A program made the position numbers and the translations under genes. From contig OV121094.1 in NCBI GenBank assembly GCA_921293015.1, positions 39,802,054 through 39,866,053 on the forward strand: DNA of 64,000 nucleotides. The letters run 5' to 3'. This document shows, one piece after another, positions 11,721 to 24,000 of this stretch; positions within the stretch are counted from its first letter, which is position 1; the number at the start of each line of letters is the position of its first letter. Source of the stretch: Phorcus lineatus (lineage: Eukaryota > Mollusca > Gastropoda > Trochida > Trochidae). A model generated the notes under the pieces. That model ran no database searches. It saw only the letters and a program-made list of their open reading frames with translations, and was not told the DNA's origin.

Positions 11721-14700
11721 TAATTTTTGCCTGTAATTTGATGAAAAAGGTTTGTTAGTATGAGAAAAGTGATATTGTAAATGCGATATTCAATAAGTGA
11801 ATTGAAGAATGTTCACCACCTAAAATTTTTTTCAAATGCTTAGCAGTTTTTCCATTTACAAGAACTGAAGAGTGATGTTTACAAATTTTGAACAGTTTTG
11901 CGTGTGATTTGATGAAAATTATTTGTTAGTTTGAGAACACTTATATTGATAAAATAAGTTAATAAGTGAATTGAAGAAGGATGGCTACCATTTTGTATAT
12001 TTACAAATGTCGAAGAAAGATGTTAACAGTTTTAACTTTGAATTAATTGATAAAAAAGAATGTAAAATTAATAGATAACATACTCATTAAGAAATATTTT
12101 TGCAATATGATTGAATTGAAGTATGATGCTCTCCATTTTTTACATTTTGTATAAATACGACATTTTGTATAAGTATGAATTAAGATTGCCAAGAACGATT
12201 ACAAATTTATGTAGGCACTATGAATATCAAAATGAGTAAAAAAAATCATAAAAGATGATTTTAAAAAATCATCATGTTGGCATCATTTGTAATTGTGTGG
12301 GTTCTGAGAGGCATTTCTTTCTTTAAAAAATCCAAATGTAATTTAACTTATACCAATTTATGGAATTTATTATAAAAATTTATAAAACTTTACACATTTT
12401 CTAAAATTATTGGCAAATAGAAAAAACAACCCTACTTCAATCTTCTTCCAAGATCAAATTTGACAAGTATATTCTTGTCATCAATGAGATAAATATTTTC
12501 CTAAGAACTATTCACTTAGGCACTTTATACCTGAAGACAATGTCTAGCAAATAATGATAAGGGGAAACCTACGACTTAGGTTGAAAAACTAATTCTTAAC
12601 ATTGGAAACGATAAATTTTGGATAAGCGCTTACTATTCAAATACATAAAGATATGGTATGACTTTATCTATTTTGTATCGTTGCTCATCTTTAACATACT
12701 TCCTGTCTCAATTCCTGTACATCCGACGATTAGCATGCAAGTTTCATTCACCAGGTGATGGCCATGAGAAGCCCAGAAACAATGTGTGAAACAAAAATTA
12801 TTCAATCCATAACAAACCTGTTTTATATGCTACAAACTTCCTGGCAAAAGCATATTACACATAATGATGTAAGACTGAAGACTATTTTATGGATATACAA
12901 CTTCTTTATTCTGTATGGTGTACGTTTTGGCATTCTACAAGAAATTATTTATCTATTAAAATAGTATTCATTCTTCATCAATCCAAATTTAAGAATGCTA
13001 TTCAAAAACATAATACCCATAGAGTTTGATATTTTTGCATAAATGAATTTCCCAAAAATGTAATTTGATAAAGAACATTACTATAAGTCCATGTCATGAA
13101 ATCAACCCAATGGATGAAAGGCATTCAATCTAAGAAATAGATAACTGATTAAGTATAAACCTTTTTTGATGTTTCAACAGATTGGACATGCCTGTCAACA
13201 TGCCTTAACCCATTACAAATTCAAAAGAGGAAGTTATCAGTGATGCATATTCCTGCATAAGAAATGATGTAAAACACTACAAAATGAAATCACAGTCTCA
13301 AATTTATAACTTACATAGGATTTTTTGTTGTTGAATGATGTATAAAAACATGTTAGATTTTTCCTTTATGTACACATTTCTATCTTTTAGATACAAGGTT
13401 TTACTCAATCTATAAAAGATATACATAAGTATTTCACCAACCACACATTTTTCTCTCTATGAAGAGAATTCCTGAAAATAATAATTTCTTAAAGAGTATA
13501 AGAAATTTTTAGCCAGAATTAATAAGCACATTACTGATATGTACAAACTATTATGATGCATACTATTAAAGAAAAATAATGATTTTAAGTGTTAAAGATA
13601 CTCTCGAGAAAACTAAGTTTGCACGATAACGTGTATTATTATTTCAAAGGTGATGATGATATGTACATAAATGTTATTGTGCAATTTTCGAGGATAATGG
13701 AAACAAATTATGATTCTTTCCGCTGGATATGAGAAGGTTTAATGGGAAGGATCATTTGTTTGATTAAATATTGTGAATTCAATCCCTCAAACCTGTAATT
13801 TCATTTTAAATTTTACATCAAATTCAGACTTTCGATAGTCATAGCATGTGATATTTAAGACCATTAAGTGCTCACCGTGAATTTTATATTTACTTTCTTG
13901 TAATGATTTGAAACTTGAAGAATTTAAGATATTTTGATGCACATTAATTTTCATCTTTCAGAAGTGTAAAATTACATGAAGCAGATAGGTTTCCTTTATA
14001 ACACCAAATATAATTATTAATATCTTTTGCTGTTCTGTCAGTCATTAAAACTGCCATGTACGTAACCTGATAACAAAAATATCTTATGTAATTGTTTTGT
14101 CAAAATTGAAACAATTTGTATGTCATGTATGGAATACATTTATATCTATGTGTTGAATTAAAATAGCGGACTTTTCCATTTTGATGTTTTAAGTGGTTTT
14201 AATTTCAAAATGTTTTTAATGACGTTTTTAATCATGATATTCATTGATTTGGTGCATTGTACCTTACACAGATTTAAGTTCAAAATTTTGAAACATGTGG
14301 AGGTTAAAAATTATGAACTGTCAATTGAAAAATTTGAAATATTAAGTTCTTTTACCTTTCATTCTCTTATTACTTCATTAAAGTCGAATTCCATCCTTTT
14401 ACTATTAAAGAAACTGTAGCTAATGATAAGAAAAATGATTTAATTCAATATTTAGTACAAACATATATTTTCTACTATAGTAACTTGCTTATTTTACTAC
14501 AGTCTTTCTATTCAATAGTAAACTACATTATTTACTTTACTCTGATTAAAAACTTTGGATCAGGTGTCTCCTAATTAAGTTTATAATTATATACAAAACA
14601 TGGAAGGGGCTTCCATTCAGGTGGTCTAGTTGCGGTGAAAAAATTCTTCGCAATGTGCGAAAGGTGAACAAGTACTTAAGCCTTTCAATAGGACAGAACT

Positions 14701-15690
14701 TATTTTAGGAGAGTATAAATTGGAGACCCCAAGAAATAATTTCTTTTTTTCCAAGTTCAAAAGAATTCCAGCACTTCCCAATTTCATTGCAACTGTTATC
14801 GTTCCTACATCATAGTAGGACATATTGGTGTTGATTAAAGTTTACAAATTGTTTAATTTGTAGTAATGACATCTTAACATCAACATTCACAAGCTTCGTG
14901 AAAAAAGGCCTGGTTATATTAGTTTAGTAGGTTTTCAATGGCAAAGAGGAGCAAAATATTTTAAGTTCTCAAAACATGCTGTTGAAAAGCTGTTATAAAT
15001 TTGCTTGATACAAGAATTTAAAAAAAATTTATATTGTGTTGTTTTGATGAATAATATTATTTGATGAACTTACATACAAGTCACTAGTTTGGTTAAAGTT
15101 AGATTTAATACTTTAACAAAATAAAGTATTATCTAACTTTATTTCATAAAAATATTTATGTATGTTTTTCTTATATGGTTTTTATATTATAAAATAATAT
15201 ATTAATCTTATATATTTGATTTACATATTGGGATAAGGAAAATCATTGAATGCAGAATTTATTAAAACAATTTCTTAATATCTATTACATTTCTATAAAT
15301 GACACCATATCCAGTTGCTTATACAGGGTTTAAATTTCATTAATTTTGATTTTCACATGATAATTTGGGTGTATTTTAGCCTAAGAAAACTTGACTTTCC
15401 CCAAAAAGAGGCAAGGGTGTAAGTTGTCATTGCTGTACCCCAACACCTTTGACCATAATGACATCTTGGCATGATAATTACAGTCTTCTTCATTACTATC
15501 AAGTATAAGAACTGCTTTGATAGACCTTTTAAACGTTTGTTTTTTAATAAATGAAACTATCGTATAGATGCACAACTACTTTTTATCTGAATAAGCGAGG
15601 TTTCAATATAGATCATGATGTTGCTTTGTTCATTCATTAGTTCAAGATTATTCTTTAATGTTTGATCGATACTGCTTTGAAAAATAACAC
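11721..15690. other. AT-rich intronic or intergenic DNA
   Basis: Includes the decayed tail of the 39-bp repeat, then unremarkable AT-rich DNA. Acceptor-like sites occur (for example 13181 after 'TTTTTGATGTTTCAACAG' and 14040 after 'TTTGCTGTTCTGTCAG'), but the following open stretches lack good donors and could be chance. The ORFs at 14210, 14626 and 15381 show no family features. Confidence 0.5.
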
Positions 15691-15803
15691 TACATTTGTT
15701 GTTGTTGTTTTCAACCATTCCACTGTCTACCTGTCAATTCCAAGATACACACAATGTGTATTGGTGTACCTATGTGTACTAGTTCAGCAAGGGACTTGAC
15801 ATA

Positions 15804-15887
15804 GTTCCAAGATCATGTTGCACAACGAAATCAAGAATGGATCGGGTTGTCATGGACAACCAAAATATCATGTTGCATACTTGGAAC
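15804..15887. repeat. nested inverted repeat with a tight hairpin
   Basis: Outer arms GTTCCAAG (15804-15811) and CTTGGAAC (15880-15887) enclose a perfect 7-bp stem, GGTTGTC-ATG-GACAACC (15845-15861). 'CATGTTGCA' also occurs twice inside. It could be the core of a short mobile element or a structured RNA. No flanking duplication is visible. Confidence 0.5.
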
Positions 15888-16079
15888 ATGATAAATTAGA
15901 TTGGGGGTGCTACCTCATTGGCAAGACATGCTACCATATTCAATAACACCCAAGGGGTGCACACAGCATTTTTGTTTTTATCTGGTACACCTTATTATTC
16001 ATGACTGTCATATGTAATATATAACCAGTGTCATTAATCTACACCAATGTTTCATTCACATTTATCTTTTATCTCCATG

Positions 16080-16185
16080 TAAAAAAAATAAAAAATAATA
16101 ATGATAATAATAATCATGTTAATAATAACAATAGTAGTAATAATGATAATCAGTGTTCATGAAGCGCTATACTCTTACACGAGTG
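16080..16185. repeat. (AAT)n tract joined to an 'AGCGCTATA' motif
   Basis: An A-rich AATAATGATAAT run leads into 'CATGAAGCGCTATACTC'. The layout resembles the element at 46756-46865, where an (AAT)n run abuts 'TATATAGCGCC', so this may be another, older copy of a short retroposon end. The similarity is short, and no target-site duplication was found. Confidence 0.35.
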
Positions 16186-16859
16186 ATTGAAAGTGTGTTT
16201 TTGAAATTTGACCTCTCAATGTGAACTAGTAAACTTAAAAATCTCCCTTTTATGACAAAATCAAAGACTTGCATGTCTTTGTTATCCTCATCATCTTGAA
16301 ATATTCACTTTCAATTTCAAAGAATACATTAAAGATATATATGACAGATATAATCGAATATTCTAAATACAAACATATGTTAGTTAAATAATGCTTAAGT
16401 ATTCATGCATTTAAGCTATCAATGTTGTATTATTGACGTGCCTCAATGCTTGGAACAGAAATATGGAACAGAAAATATGACCTGCAATGTATTTTTAATA
16501 ATGATAGTTCAAGATCCATTTAAATGTTTAAGCAATAATTTGTAAAGTGTATCCGTGAATTCTCCTTTTCTTTAAATTTTCCTTCATTCACACATGTTGG
16601 TACCCATAATCTCATCGCTATCCTCAGTTGACCAAGACTGAATGTTCTAACCATTTACACTATATCACTCCTGCAATTTGAATAGAAAAATAAGTTCCTA
16701 AGTTACCAAATGTAAAGGGATATTTATATATTTGAATGTCACAATTTAATTTGTTTGTAAGATAAAATGATTTACATACATTTTCGTAGCAAATTCTTAA
16801 TTTATTTAGATGTATTTGTGCACTGAAATTTGCAATTGTAGCTGTACCAATGAATGTCT

Positions 16860-17250
16860 AACAATCATAGTTTTCATGTAGATATCAAATCATGACATCA
16901 TGCTCATGACATGTACATTCATTGTGACATTTGTCTAACCATGGTGGTTCTCATGAAGATATCAAACATTTACAACATGCATATGAAATGCACATTCATT
17001 GTGACATTTGTCTAACCATGGTGGTTCTCATGAAGATATCAAACATTTACAACATGCATATGAAATGCACATTCATTGTGACATTTGTCTAACCATGGTG
17101 GTTCTCATGAAGATATCAAACATTTACAACATGCATATGAAATGCACATTCATTGTGACATTTGTCTAACCATGGTGGTTCTCATGAAGATATCAAATGT
17201 TTACAACATGCATATGAAATGCAAATTCCTTGTGACATTTGTATAACCAT
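16860..17250. repeat. 77-bp tandem repeat, about five copies
   Basis: 'ACCATGGTGGTTCTCATGAA' begins at 16938, 17015, 17092 and 17169, a strict 77-bp period. The three middle units are nearly identical. A diverged unit precedes them (from about 16861) and a partial unit follows. Each unit contains NcoI-like CCATGG and 'ACATGCATAT'. Near identity of the inner units shows recent unequal exchange or slippage. Confidence 0.93.
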
Positions 17251-20200
17251 TGGATAAATTTTTCAGAATACATAAAGTTATATGATGAGTGTAAATGAGT
17301 TGTAGAATAATCCGTTGGTTTGTTTCTGAAATGTTGTGTTGTATTTTGAAGGTACAATGTGGGATTCAGGATATATGGGTGAGTGTTTGTATTTGTTTTT
17401 ACTTCATTGTCCATTGGTTGTACTGCGTTCTGGTTACAATGGGTTCTTATTATTATTATCTTAGCTCAAGCAGCAACTACTAAACTTCAAACAAGCTTCT
17501 GCTTAGTTCAAATGCTTTTAATACACAAAATATAACTTTCAAATTATTATTTCATTGCTTTCATCTCTTATCTTAACATATCTTGAATAAACTCTAATGC
17601 ATAGATTTCTTAAACAAGCTTCTTTCTTTAAAAAAAAATACAAAATTATGACATCATGAAATCATCTTATTACTTTATTTAATCTATCTATACTATTAAA
17701 ATGTTTCCCACATAATTTGTATAACTTACAATTTGCTTTCGAAACTTTGTATAATGATTATTTCTCAAATTTATTTTGACTTTGCTTTTTTAAAGTTTTC
17801 AAATTTAGTTGTAAATCTAATGCGATTAAATGCTATATTGAACTTTTTTATGTCATGAACAATTCTATAGATGAAAAATTGGTTGTGCTTTTGAACTAAG
17901 ATATTCTCTTCTTCATAACATATAATCATTTTTATCATTTTGTTATTCTATTTCATACTTCTGAGGAAAATGTTTTATCAAAATCACAAAAAACATAAAT
18001 GAACAAATTTAATCTTTTATACATACTGATGGATGATCATAATGTATAAGTTAATCAGTAATTTCTAGATTTAAGAATTCCTAAAGCATGTCAAGTTTGA
18101 AATGTACATGCAATTCAAAGTTTGATGATATTTGAAAAAGCATTCTTAAAAAGCTATATTCACAACACACTTTAACGGTTTCTTAAAACACACATCACAT
18201 CCTAGTCAGTAAACAAAATAAATATCGCACATGGAATTAAAACATCTTTGGAATTAATCATTAAGGTTTAAATTTCTCTGGACATATTCAAAATAATGAA
18301 AAAAGTATTACAACTGCTAAATATCGCATCATTCCATATCGAATGTCTTCTCTAACACTTGCTGTTATTTAGTTGCAAACACTTTTCGTCCTCGAAGTCA
18401 ATTTTCAAGTTGAGACCAAACTGACGGATTCTTTAGCAAGAGGCTGTTTCCACAATTTCAGTGTCTTGCTTGCTAATTGAAAAAACGGTGTCGTTAATCT
18501 CAGTTTACTGTAGGCCGTTATGCAAAGTAAGAAAATTTTGATCATCAAATGCAAAAATTTGAATTCATGCTCGAAAACTGTTTTTCTTTATTTTTTCATC
18601 AACAAGAAATAGAAACAGCTTTATTACCGTTTCATTCTTGAATATTAAAGAAATCAATTTTAAACTTTAAGCAGGACCAATCTCAAAATTTGATTTAACA
18701 TATTTGGAAAAATACTCAATTCATAAACTAATCTACTTATCATTTGAATGAAATATTTTTCTCTGATGGCCTTTTTAACCTTGATTAAAAAAATTAATAA
18801 ATAATAAACAGAGGGAAAAAAATTGCATCATAAGACAATTTTTAAAATTCAAAATCAATAAGACAGGAGATATGACATGCAATTGCAATAGCTAGTTCTC
18901 ATATTTTTTATGTCTTAGATAAACAAAGAATTTTGTAATTGTTGTTAAAAAAACTCTTAAGTAGACAATTAAACTATCTGATTACAAGAAATTGGAAATA
19001 AAAAGATATGAGGCAAAAATATTGTAATACATCAATCGGTTAATTGCTGCTCTTTCAAGCTGGTATTTATGGGAATTGATTGCATGAATGTGAGGGGTGT
19101 CACGGTGATGGTTAAATTGTTTTAATGTTGTCCGTATGTTCAAACTGTCATACAGAGGCACCATTTCATTCATCGTCATAGACTGTTGTTATTTCTTGTT
19201 TCACCACTGGTTTGTTGTGTCTTCAGAACATTTTGGGTTTGTGCTTATTCACCTGCGTGTGTTTTGATATGATTTATTTTTGTGATATTTGAAACATGCT
19301 ACATCCTGCATTTACCATTTTTTCTTAAAAGAATAGTTCCATTTTTAAAACCAGTAATTTATCAGTATATTCTCCAGCATAGAACCATATATACTTAATA
19401 GACTTGAGTTAGATCTCAAACAAATTCTTAAAAGTTTAAGAAAAAAATAATCTAAAAGCAGCTTCTTGCACAGAACTAATGAATGACAACAAGTTTGAAT
19501 TGCATTTGAAATTAACCGACAAAAATGTTAATGTTTTTGGTGAAAAAGTTGAAATGGAGCGCCTCTAAAAACAAGATCTCTACAAGATAACTGCTGGACT
19601 TCCTGAACTACTGGACATGATTATGCTTAAGTTCAGTTCTTCTCCAAATCTTTATATATATACTTAAAATCCTTGAAATATGTTCATTTCAAATGACATA
19701 ATGACATATTTAGACATTTCAATTCTAAATGTTGTCACTAGAATCGATTGTTGAAATAGTTTTTCTGGGATGCAATACAACAGCAATATAAGGACACGGC
19801 GAACTGCATGAACATTTGTTTCTTAGAAGTTTAAAATCTTTGCACTTTCATTAGACTTTTTTTTTTATCTGAAGTTTGTTTTTAGCAGTTTTTGTTATCC
19901 CCATTTGTTGGTATCAAATGTTGATATTGTAACAGCTGGTTCGTCTTATTATTCATAACCTTCACAGTGCATAATTACCCAACTCTAGAGTTTCATTTAT
20001 TTGTGTAAATACAGTGTTTATGTTAATAGTTTGAAAATAGATGCTTAACTTTTTCAAATGACTTTGACAGCAATGATGATAATTGGTATTTCTAATTCTA
20101 TTTTTTTTATATTCAAAGCTTTTTCACACCTTAAAGTTCTTATCATGATATATCTTAAAAAAAATTTTAACCTATATTTTACACATTTTTAATTAGGTTT

Positions 20201-20745
20201 TAGAACTTGAAAAGGTACTTTTCCATTCAATATGTGTGTGAACAGGGTTTCAAGATTCAGAATAGTTGATTTATGTCTGCATGGTAAAAATGCAGTAAAG
20301 TAAATATGATTTAATTTTTATAGAAATAATCAGCACTCAAATCAACTGATATTGTACCTTTGTAAGTTTATCACATGTCAAAATTTAACAACAGAAAGAA
20401 TTATCAAGGAATCATTTTCAACTAGAGAATTATAGTTTTGTTCCAGCATTGAATGAACATCATTTTACAATGTAAAAAAATGAAAGGTATTTTCTAAATT
20501 TCTTTGTTTGTTAGTAATAATTATTTTAAGATGAAAACCATTTGGATTCAGGAAATATTTTAAGAATGCTATGTTCTCATTCCTTATTATCAATTCAGTA
20601 AAAACAAATTTGGATTAGTATAAAATTTCAAGGATATTACAAATTAAGCTGTAATTATTAATTCTGAAATTCAAATTTCATTAAAAAAACATGAATTTCT
20701 TTCAAACCAGGAGGTTTTAACTTTGACGACATCAAATTATGAAAC
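17251..20745. other. AT-rich intronic or intergenic DNA
   Basis: No repeat array, RNA gene or splice-flanked exon is convincing. Open frames such as 17193-17414 (minus) and 18982-19179 (minus) have no domain features. A modestly GC-richer patch lies at about 18395-18520. Confidence 0.5.
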
Positions 20746-21060
20746 AAAAGTCCGACGCTGCATCAAACAGAGGCTCTCTTTGATATTAGGATTAATTTAT
20801 GCGTTTTTCAACATGGAATATAAATATGCCCATATATGCTCGGTTCGTGGAAGCTTTGATCAAACTAGCGACTTGATTGTTTGATGATTTTCGGGCGTTT
20901 TTCTCAGCCCTGGTTGTTTTTGGCTTAGAGTATGCAAGTATTCCCTCCCCACGCTGTTCACTGGTTGACCGGTGTAGGTAATCAACGAGCGCAGCACGAT
21001 GCAGTGAGGCAGCTGTGATGATGCAAAGCATTTAATTGAATACACAATCCCGTGTTGCCC
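20745..21060. promoter_or_regulatory. TATA-containing GC-richer block (candidate alternative promoter)
   Basis: TATAAATA lies at 20819-20826. It is followed by CpG-bearing sequence ('GCTCGGTTCGTGG', 'TTTTCGGGCGTTTTTC', 'GACCGGTGTAG', 'AACGAGCGCAGCACGATG') in an AT-rich neighbourhood. 'CCGGTGTAG|GTAATC' (GT at 20976) could serve as a donor for a non-coding first exon. On the minus strand the block has a 79-codon frame (20792-21031) with no recognised family. A distal enhancer is an equally good reading. Confidence 0.3.
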
Positions 21061-22051
21061 GCAGATGTATGTTGCAAGATGAAAGATGCATATTTTGACC
21101 TTTAGTCCTTGTTATGATGGGTTAATCAAGCTTGGGGTTGATCACTTGGCCTGTTGTAAAAATATTTATGCTTTGTGATACCTTTACCTGTTGCAAGTAT
21201 GTTAACGAGGGTTTGAGTAATAGAAATAAAAAAACTCAGATCAATTCAGGTAAGATTTTAATGAAATGGAAATTTTCATAATTTGAAATGAACAGCTGTT
21301 TGTTGAGGTCATCATGACCTTGAAAAGAATGATGAACAATACGTTTTGAATTTGTACATTTTTTGTCATTAAATATGAAAACATATACATATTAGAGTTG
21401 CTTTTAACAGATCAGACTAGTTTGTAAACTGAGAATACTTATCGAATTGATATGAAATAATCTCTAGAAATAGAAAAAGTTGCTACACCTTTTAGTTTAA
21501 ATTCATGTTTGGATGCTGTATGTGTATTCAAAGAATTATCACGTGTATTTGATGGCATTATAATTTAATATTTTGTTTAATTATCCACTGGATCATGATC
21601 TACTATTCACATTATAAAACAATTATGCATGTCTATTTCAACACTTACTGCTGTATGTTATTGGGTTTTAATCAGACTTTTCTTATAATTAGAAACATTA
21701 CCATTTGATGACATCATAAAAAAATTTTAGATTCGAAAAACTAATAAGTATGTGTGTTTGGATAATTTCATTAATGAGAAATAGTTAATATTGATGATTT
21801 AAAAAATTCAAAATGTAGTTTAACATGACTAAGTTATTTCGTAAATAGAAAAGTTTGGATATTGTCAGATTGTTAGTAATTAATTATGGTGTAATCATAG
21901 ACAATATGCATCTAATTTTTCATCAACTTCATTCTAATAATTTGGACATGAAATTTAGCCAGGTAAAGGTGTTTTTTTTATCTTTTCCCACATATCAAAA
22001 GTAACAGATCTTAAGAAATGGTCATCAAAACAATTTGTTTTTATTCTTCAG
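21061..22051. other. AT-rich stretch with a CAG|GTAAG junction
   Basis: Plain AT-rich DNA. 'AATTCAG|GTAAGATT' at 21244-21256 joins an acceptor and a donor with nothing between, the shape of a recursive splice site, but its pyrimidine tract is poor. Confidence 0.4.
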
Positions 22052-22096
22052 ATTACTACAAATGGAAGACAAGTAACCATGCGCCCACAGATCACA
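22052..22096 (+). CDS. candidate short internal exon, 45 nt
   Basis: A strong acceptor (TTTGTTTTTATTCTTCAG) precedes this segment and a full GTAAGT donor follows. In the phase set by the exon at 9344 it reads D-YYKWKTSNHAPTDH with one base over. Another open frame reads ITTNGRQVTMRPQIT. The next candidate exon is only 100 bp away. The splice signals are among the best in the window, but identity is unknown and a chance match cannot be excluded. Confidence 0.3.
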
Positions 22097-22196
22097 GTAA
22101 GTATATATATTTATATATGAACTTATATCATATAATGTATACACACTCCATCATTCACACATACTATGATCAAATCTTATCATAAACACCTTGCAG

Positions 22197-22210
22197 GACT
22201 GAACAAAAAG
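22197..22210 (+). CDS. candidate 14-nt micro-exon
   Basis: CACCTTGCAG|GACTGAACAAAAAG|GTAAGG. The donor matches the consensus well, while the acceptor has a short pyrimidine tract. Read after the 22052 exon in the phase above it encodes R-LNKK and ends in phase 0. The 100-bp intron before it is close to the minimum usual in animals. It may instead be a cryptic donor. Confidence 0.2.
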
Positions 22211-22479
22211 GTAAGGGATATTTTCAAATTTTGAAGTTAGAGATTATGCTCTATTTATTTGTTTAATTAGAAAATCTCTTACTCATTTTCTCAATATAGA
22301 CCAAACAAACAACCTTCATAATTAACATACCTCAAAGTTTGTAATTTACACTTCACTTTAGTAATTTGTTTATACATACATTACTGTACATATGTTTTCA
22401 CACACACTTCTTCATACAACATACAATGTTAATTTTCTATCATTTTCTCATATTAGATATACACTTAATTATTTCCACT

Positions 22480-23380
22480 ATCTGTTTACAAAATTCATCA
22501 TTTTAACTCTGTATACAAACTTCATCGTTCTTACTCTGTAAACAACCTTCATCATTTTTACTCTGTATACAAACTTCATCATTCTTACTCTGTAAACAAA
22601 CTTTATCATTCACACTCTCTGTATACAAACTTCATCATTCACTCTCTATGTATACATGCTCATCATTGACACTATCAATATACAAACTTCATCATTCTTA
22701 CTCTGCATACAAACTCATCTTTGATACTTTCAATATACATACTTCATCATTCTTACTCTGTATACATACTTCATCATTCACACTCTATGTATACATACTC
22801 ATCATTGACACTATCAATATACATACTTCATCATTCTTAGTCTGTATACATGCTTCATCATTCTTAGTCTGTATACAAACTTCATCATTCACACTCTATG
22901 TATACATGCTCATCATTGACACTATCAATATACATACTTCATCATTCTTAGTCTGTATACATTCTTCATCATTCTTACTCTGTATACAAACTTCATCATT
23001 CACTCTCTATGTATACATGCTCATCATTGACACTATCAATATACAAACTTCATCATTCTTACTCTGCATACAAACTCATCTTTGATACTTTCAATATACA
23101 TACTTCATCATTCTTACTCTGTATACATACTTCATCATTCACACTCTATGTATACATACTCATCATTGACACTATCAATATACATACTTCATCATTCTTA
23201 GTCTGTATACATGCTTCATCATTCTTAGTCTGTATACAAACTTCATCATTCACACTCTATGTATACATGCTCATCATTGACACTATCAATATACATACTT
23301 CATCATTCTTACTCTGTATACAAACTTCATTATTCACACTCTCTGTATACATACTCATCATTCACACTATCTGTTTACTA
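22480..23380. repeat. minisatellite with 361-bp higher-order repeat
   Basis: The base motif 'CATACTTCATCATTCTTACTCTGTATA' and variants (CACTCTATGTATACATGC, CATCATTGACACTATCAATA) recur roughly every 25-30 bases. A larger block starting at 22648 is repeated exactly for about 300 bases from 23009, a 361-bp shift. The two longest plus-strand frames (22648-23085 and 23009-23455) start with the same roughly 100 residues in different frames because 361 is not a multiple of three. This shows that they are repeat translations and not genes. Confidence 0.93.
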
Positions 23381-23384
23381 TCTG

Positions 23385-23640
23385 ATTTATATGGGGCCGT
23401 CTATTACCGGTACATGTGCACAGGAAACGTTAATTACAGCTTTAATTGCTGTTAATTGATCATCAAAGCTAAGACGTTGACCCAATACATTATGTCATTA
23501 CTAGTTAATTAACATCTAACAGATCTCTTAACAACCTGAATAACATGTTCATCCGTCATGCGTTAAATGCTTATTGTCTATCGATACCTACGGTAAATCT
23601 CATTTGATTTGATTGATATGACAATGCGATAACAAATTTA
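23385..23640. promoter_or_regulatory. homeobox-site-rich unique block
   Basis: Unique sequence right after the minisatellite, with 'GTTAATTACAGC', 'TTTAATTGCTG' and 'TTAATTGATCATCAAAG' within 40 bases (23429-23466). It also has 'CTATCGATACC' and several TTAATTAAC-like sites further on. The dense TAATTA/TAATTG cores and a near inverted repeat (TTAATTACAGC / GCTGTTAATTGA) are what conserved developmental enhancers often show. The functional reading is inferred; conservation was not tested. Confidence 0.3.
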
Positions 23641-24000
23641 TTGTGAATTACTGTTCACCTTCTCAACTAAGAACACTTTAAAATTGTACAGTATTACTGC
23701 TTAATGAGAACTTTGCCAAATAAGAAGTTTGCCGACTGTTAGATGAGTATCAAATATATACTATTATACTTTGCCATCTCAGAAACAATGCGACAACTTA
23801 TTTTCATTTTGTTTAATTGAATTTTCGTAAATTTTTGCACGAGGTTCCATCTCATATAACACCGTTTCTATTCAACTTCTCATTGGTCCACGTCACAAAT
23901 GCTAGTCACTCGCATTCAGGTCAAGTTATCGATCGATATTTGCCAGCTAACACGTGTTGCGTGTTGAATATTAACGGTACATAAATAATTTATATGTATA

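Noticed and set aside
22648..23455. Two large similar ORFs of 145 and 148 residues
   Set aside because: They are translations of the 361-bp higher-order minisatellite; the same residues appear in two different frames.
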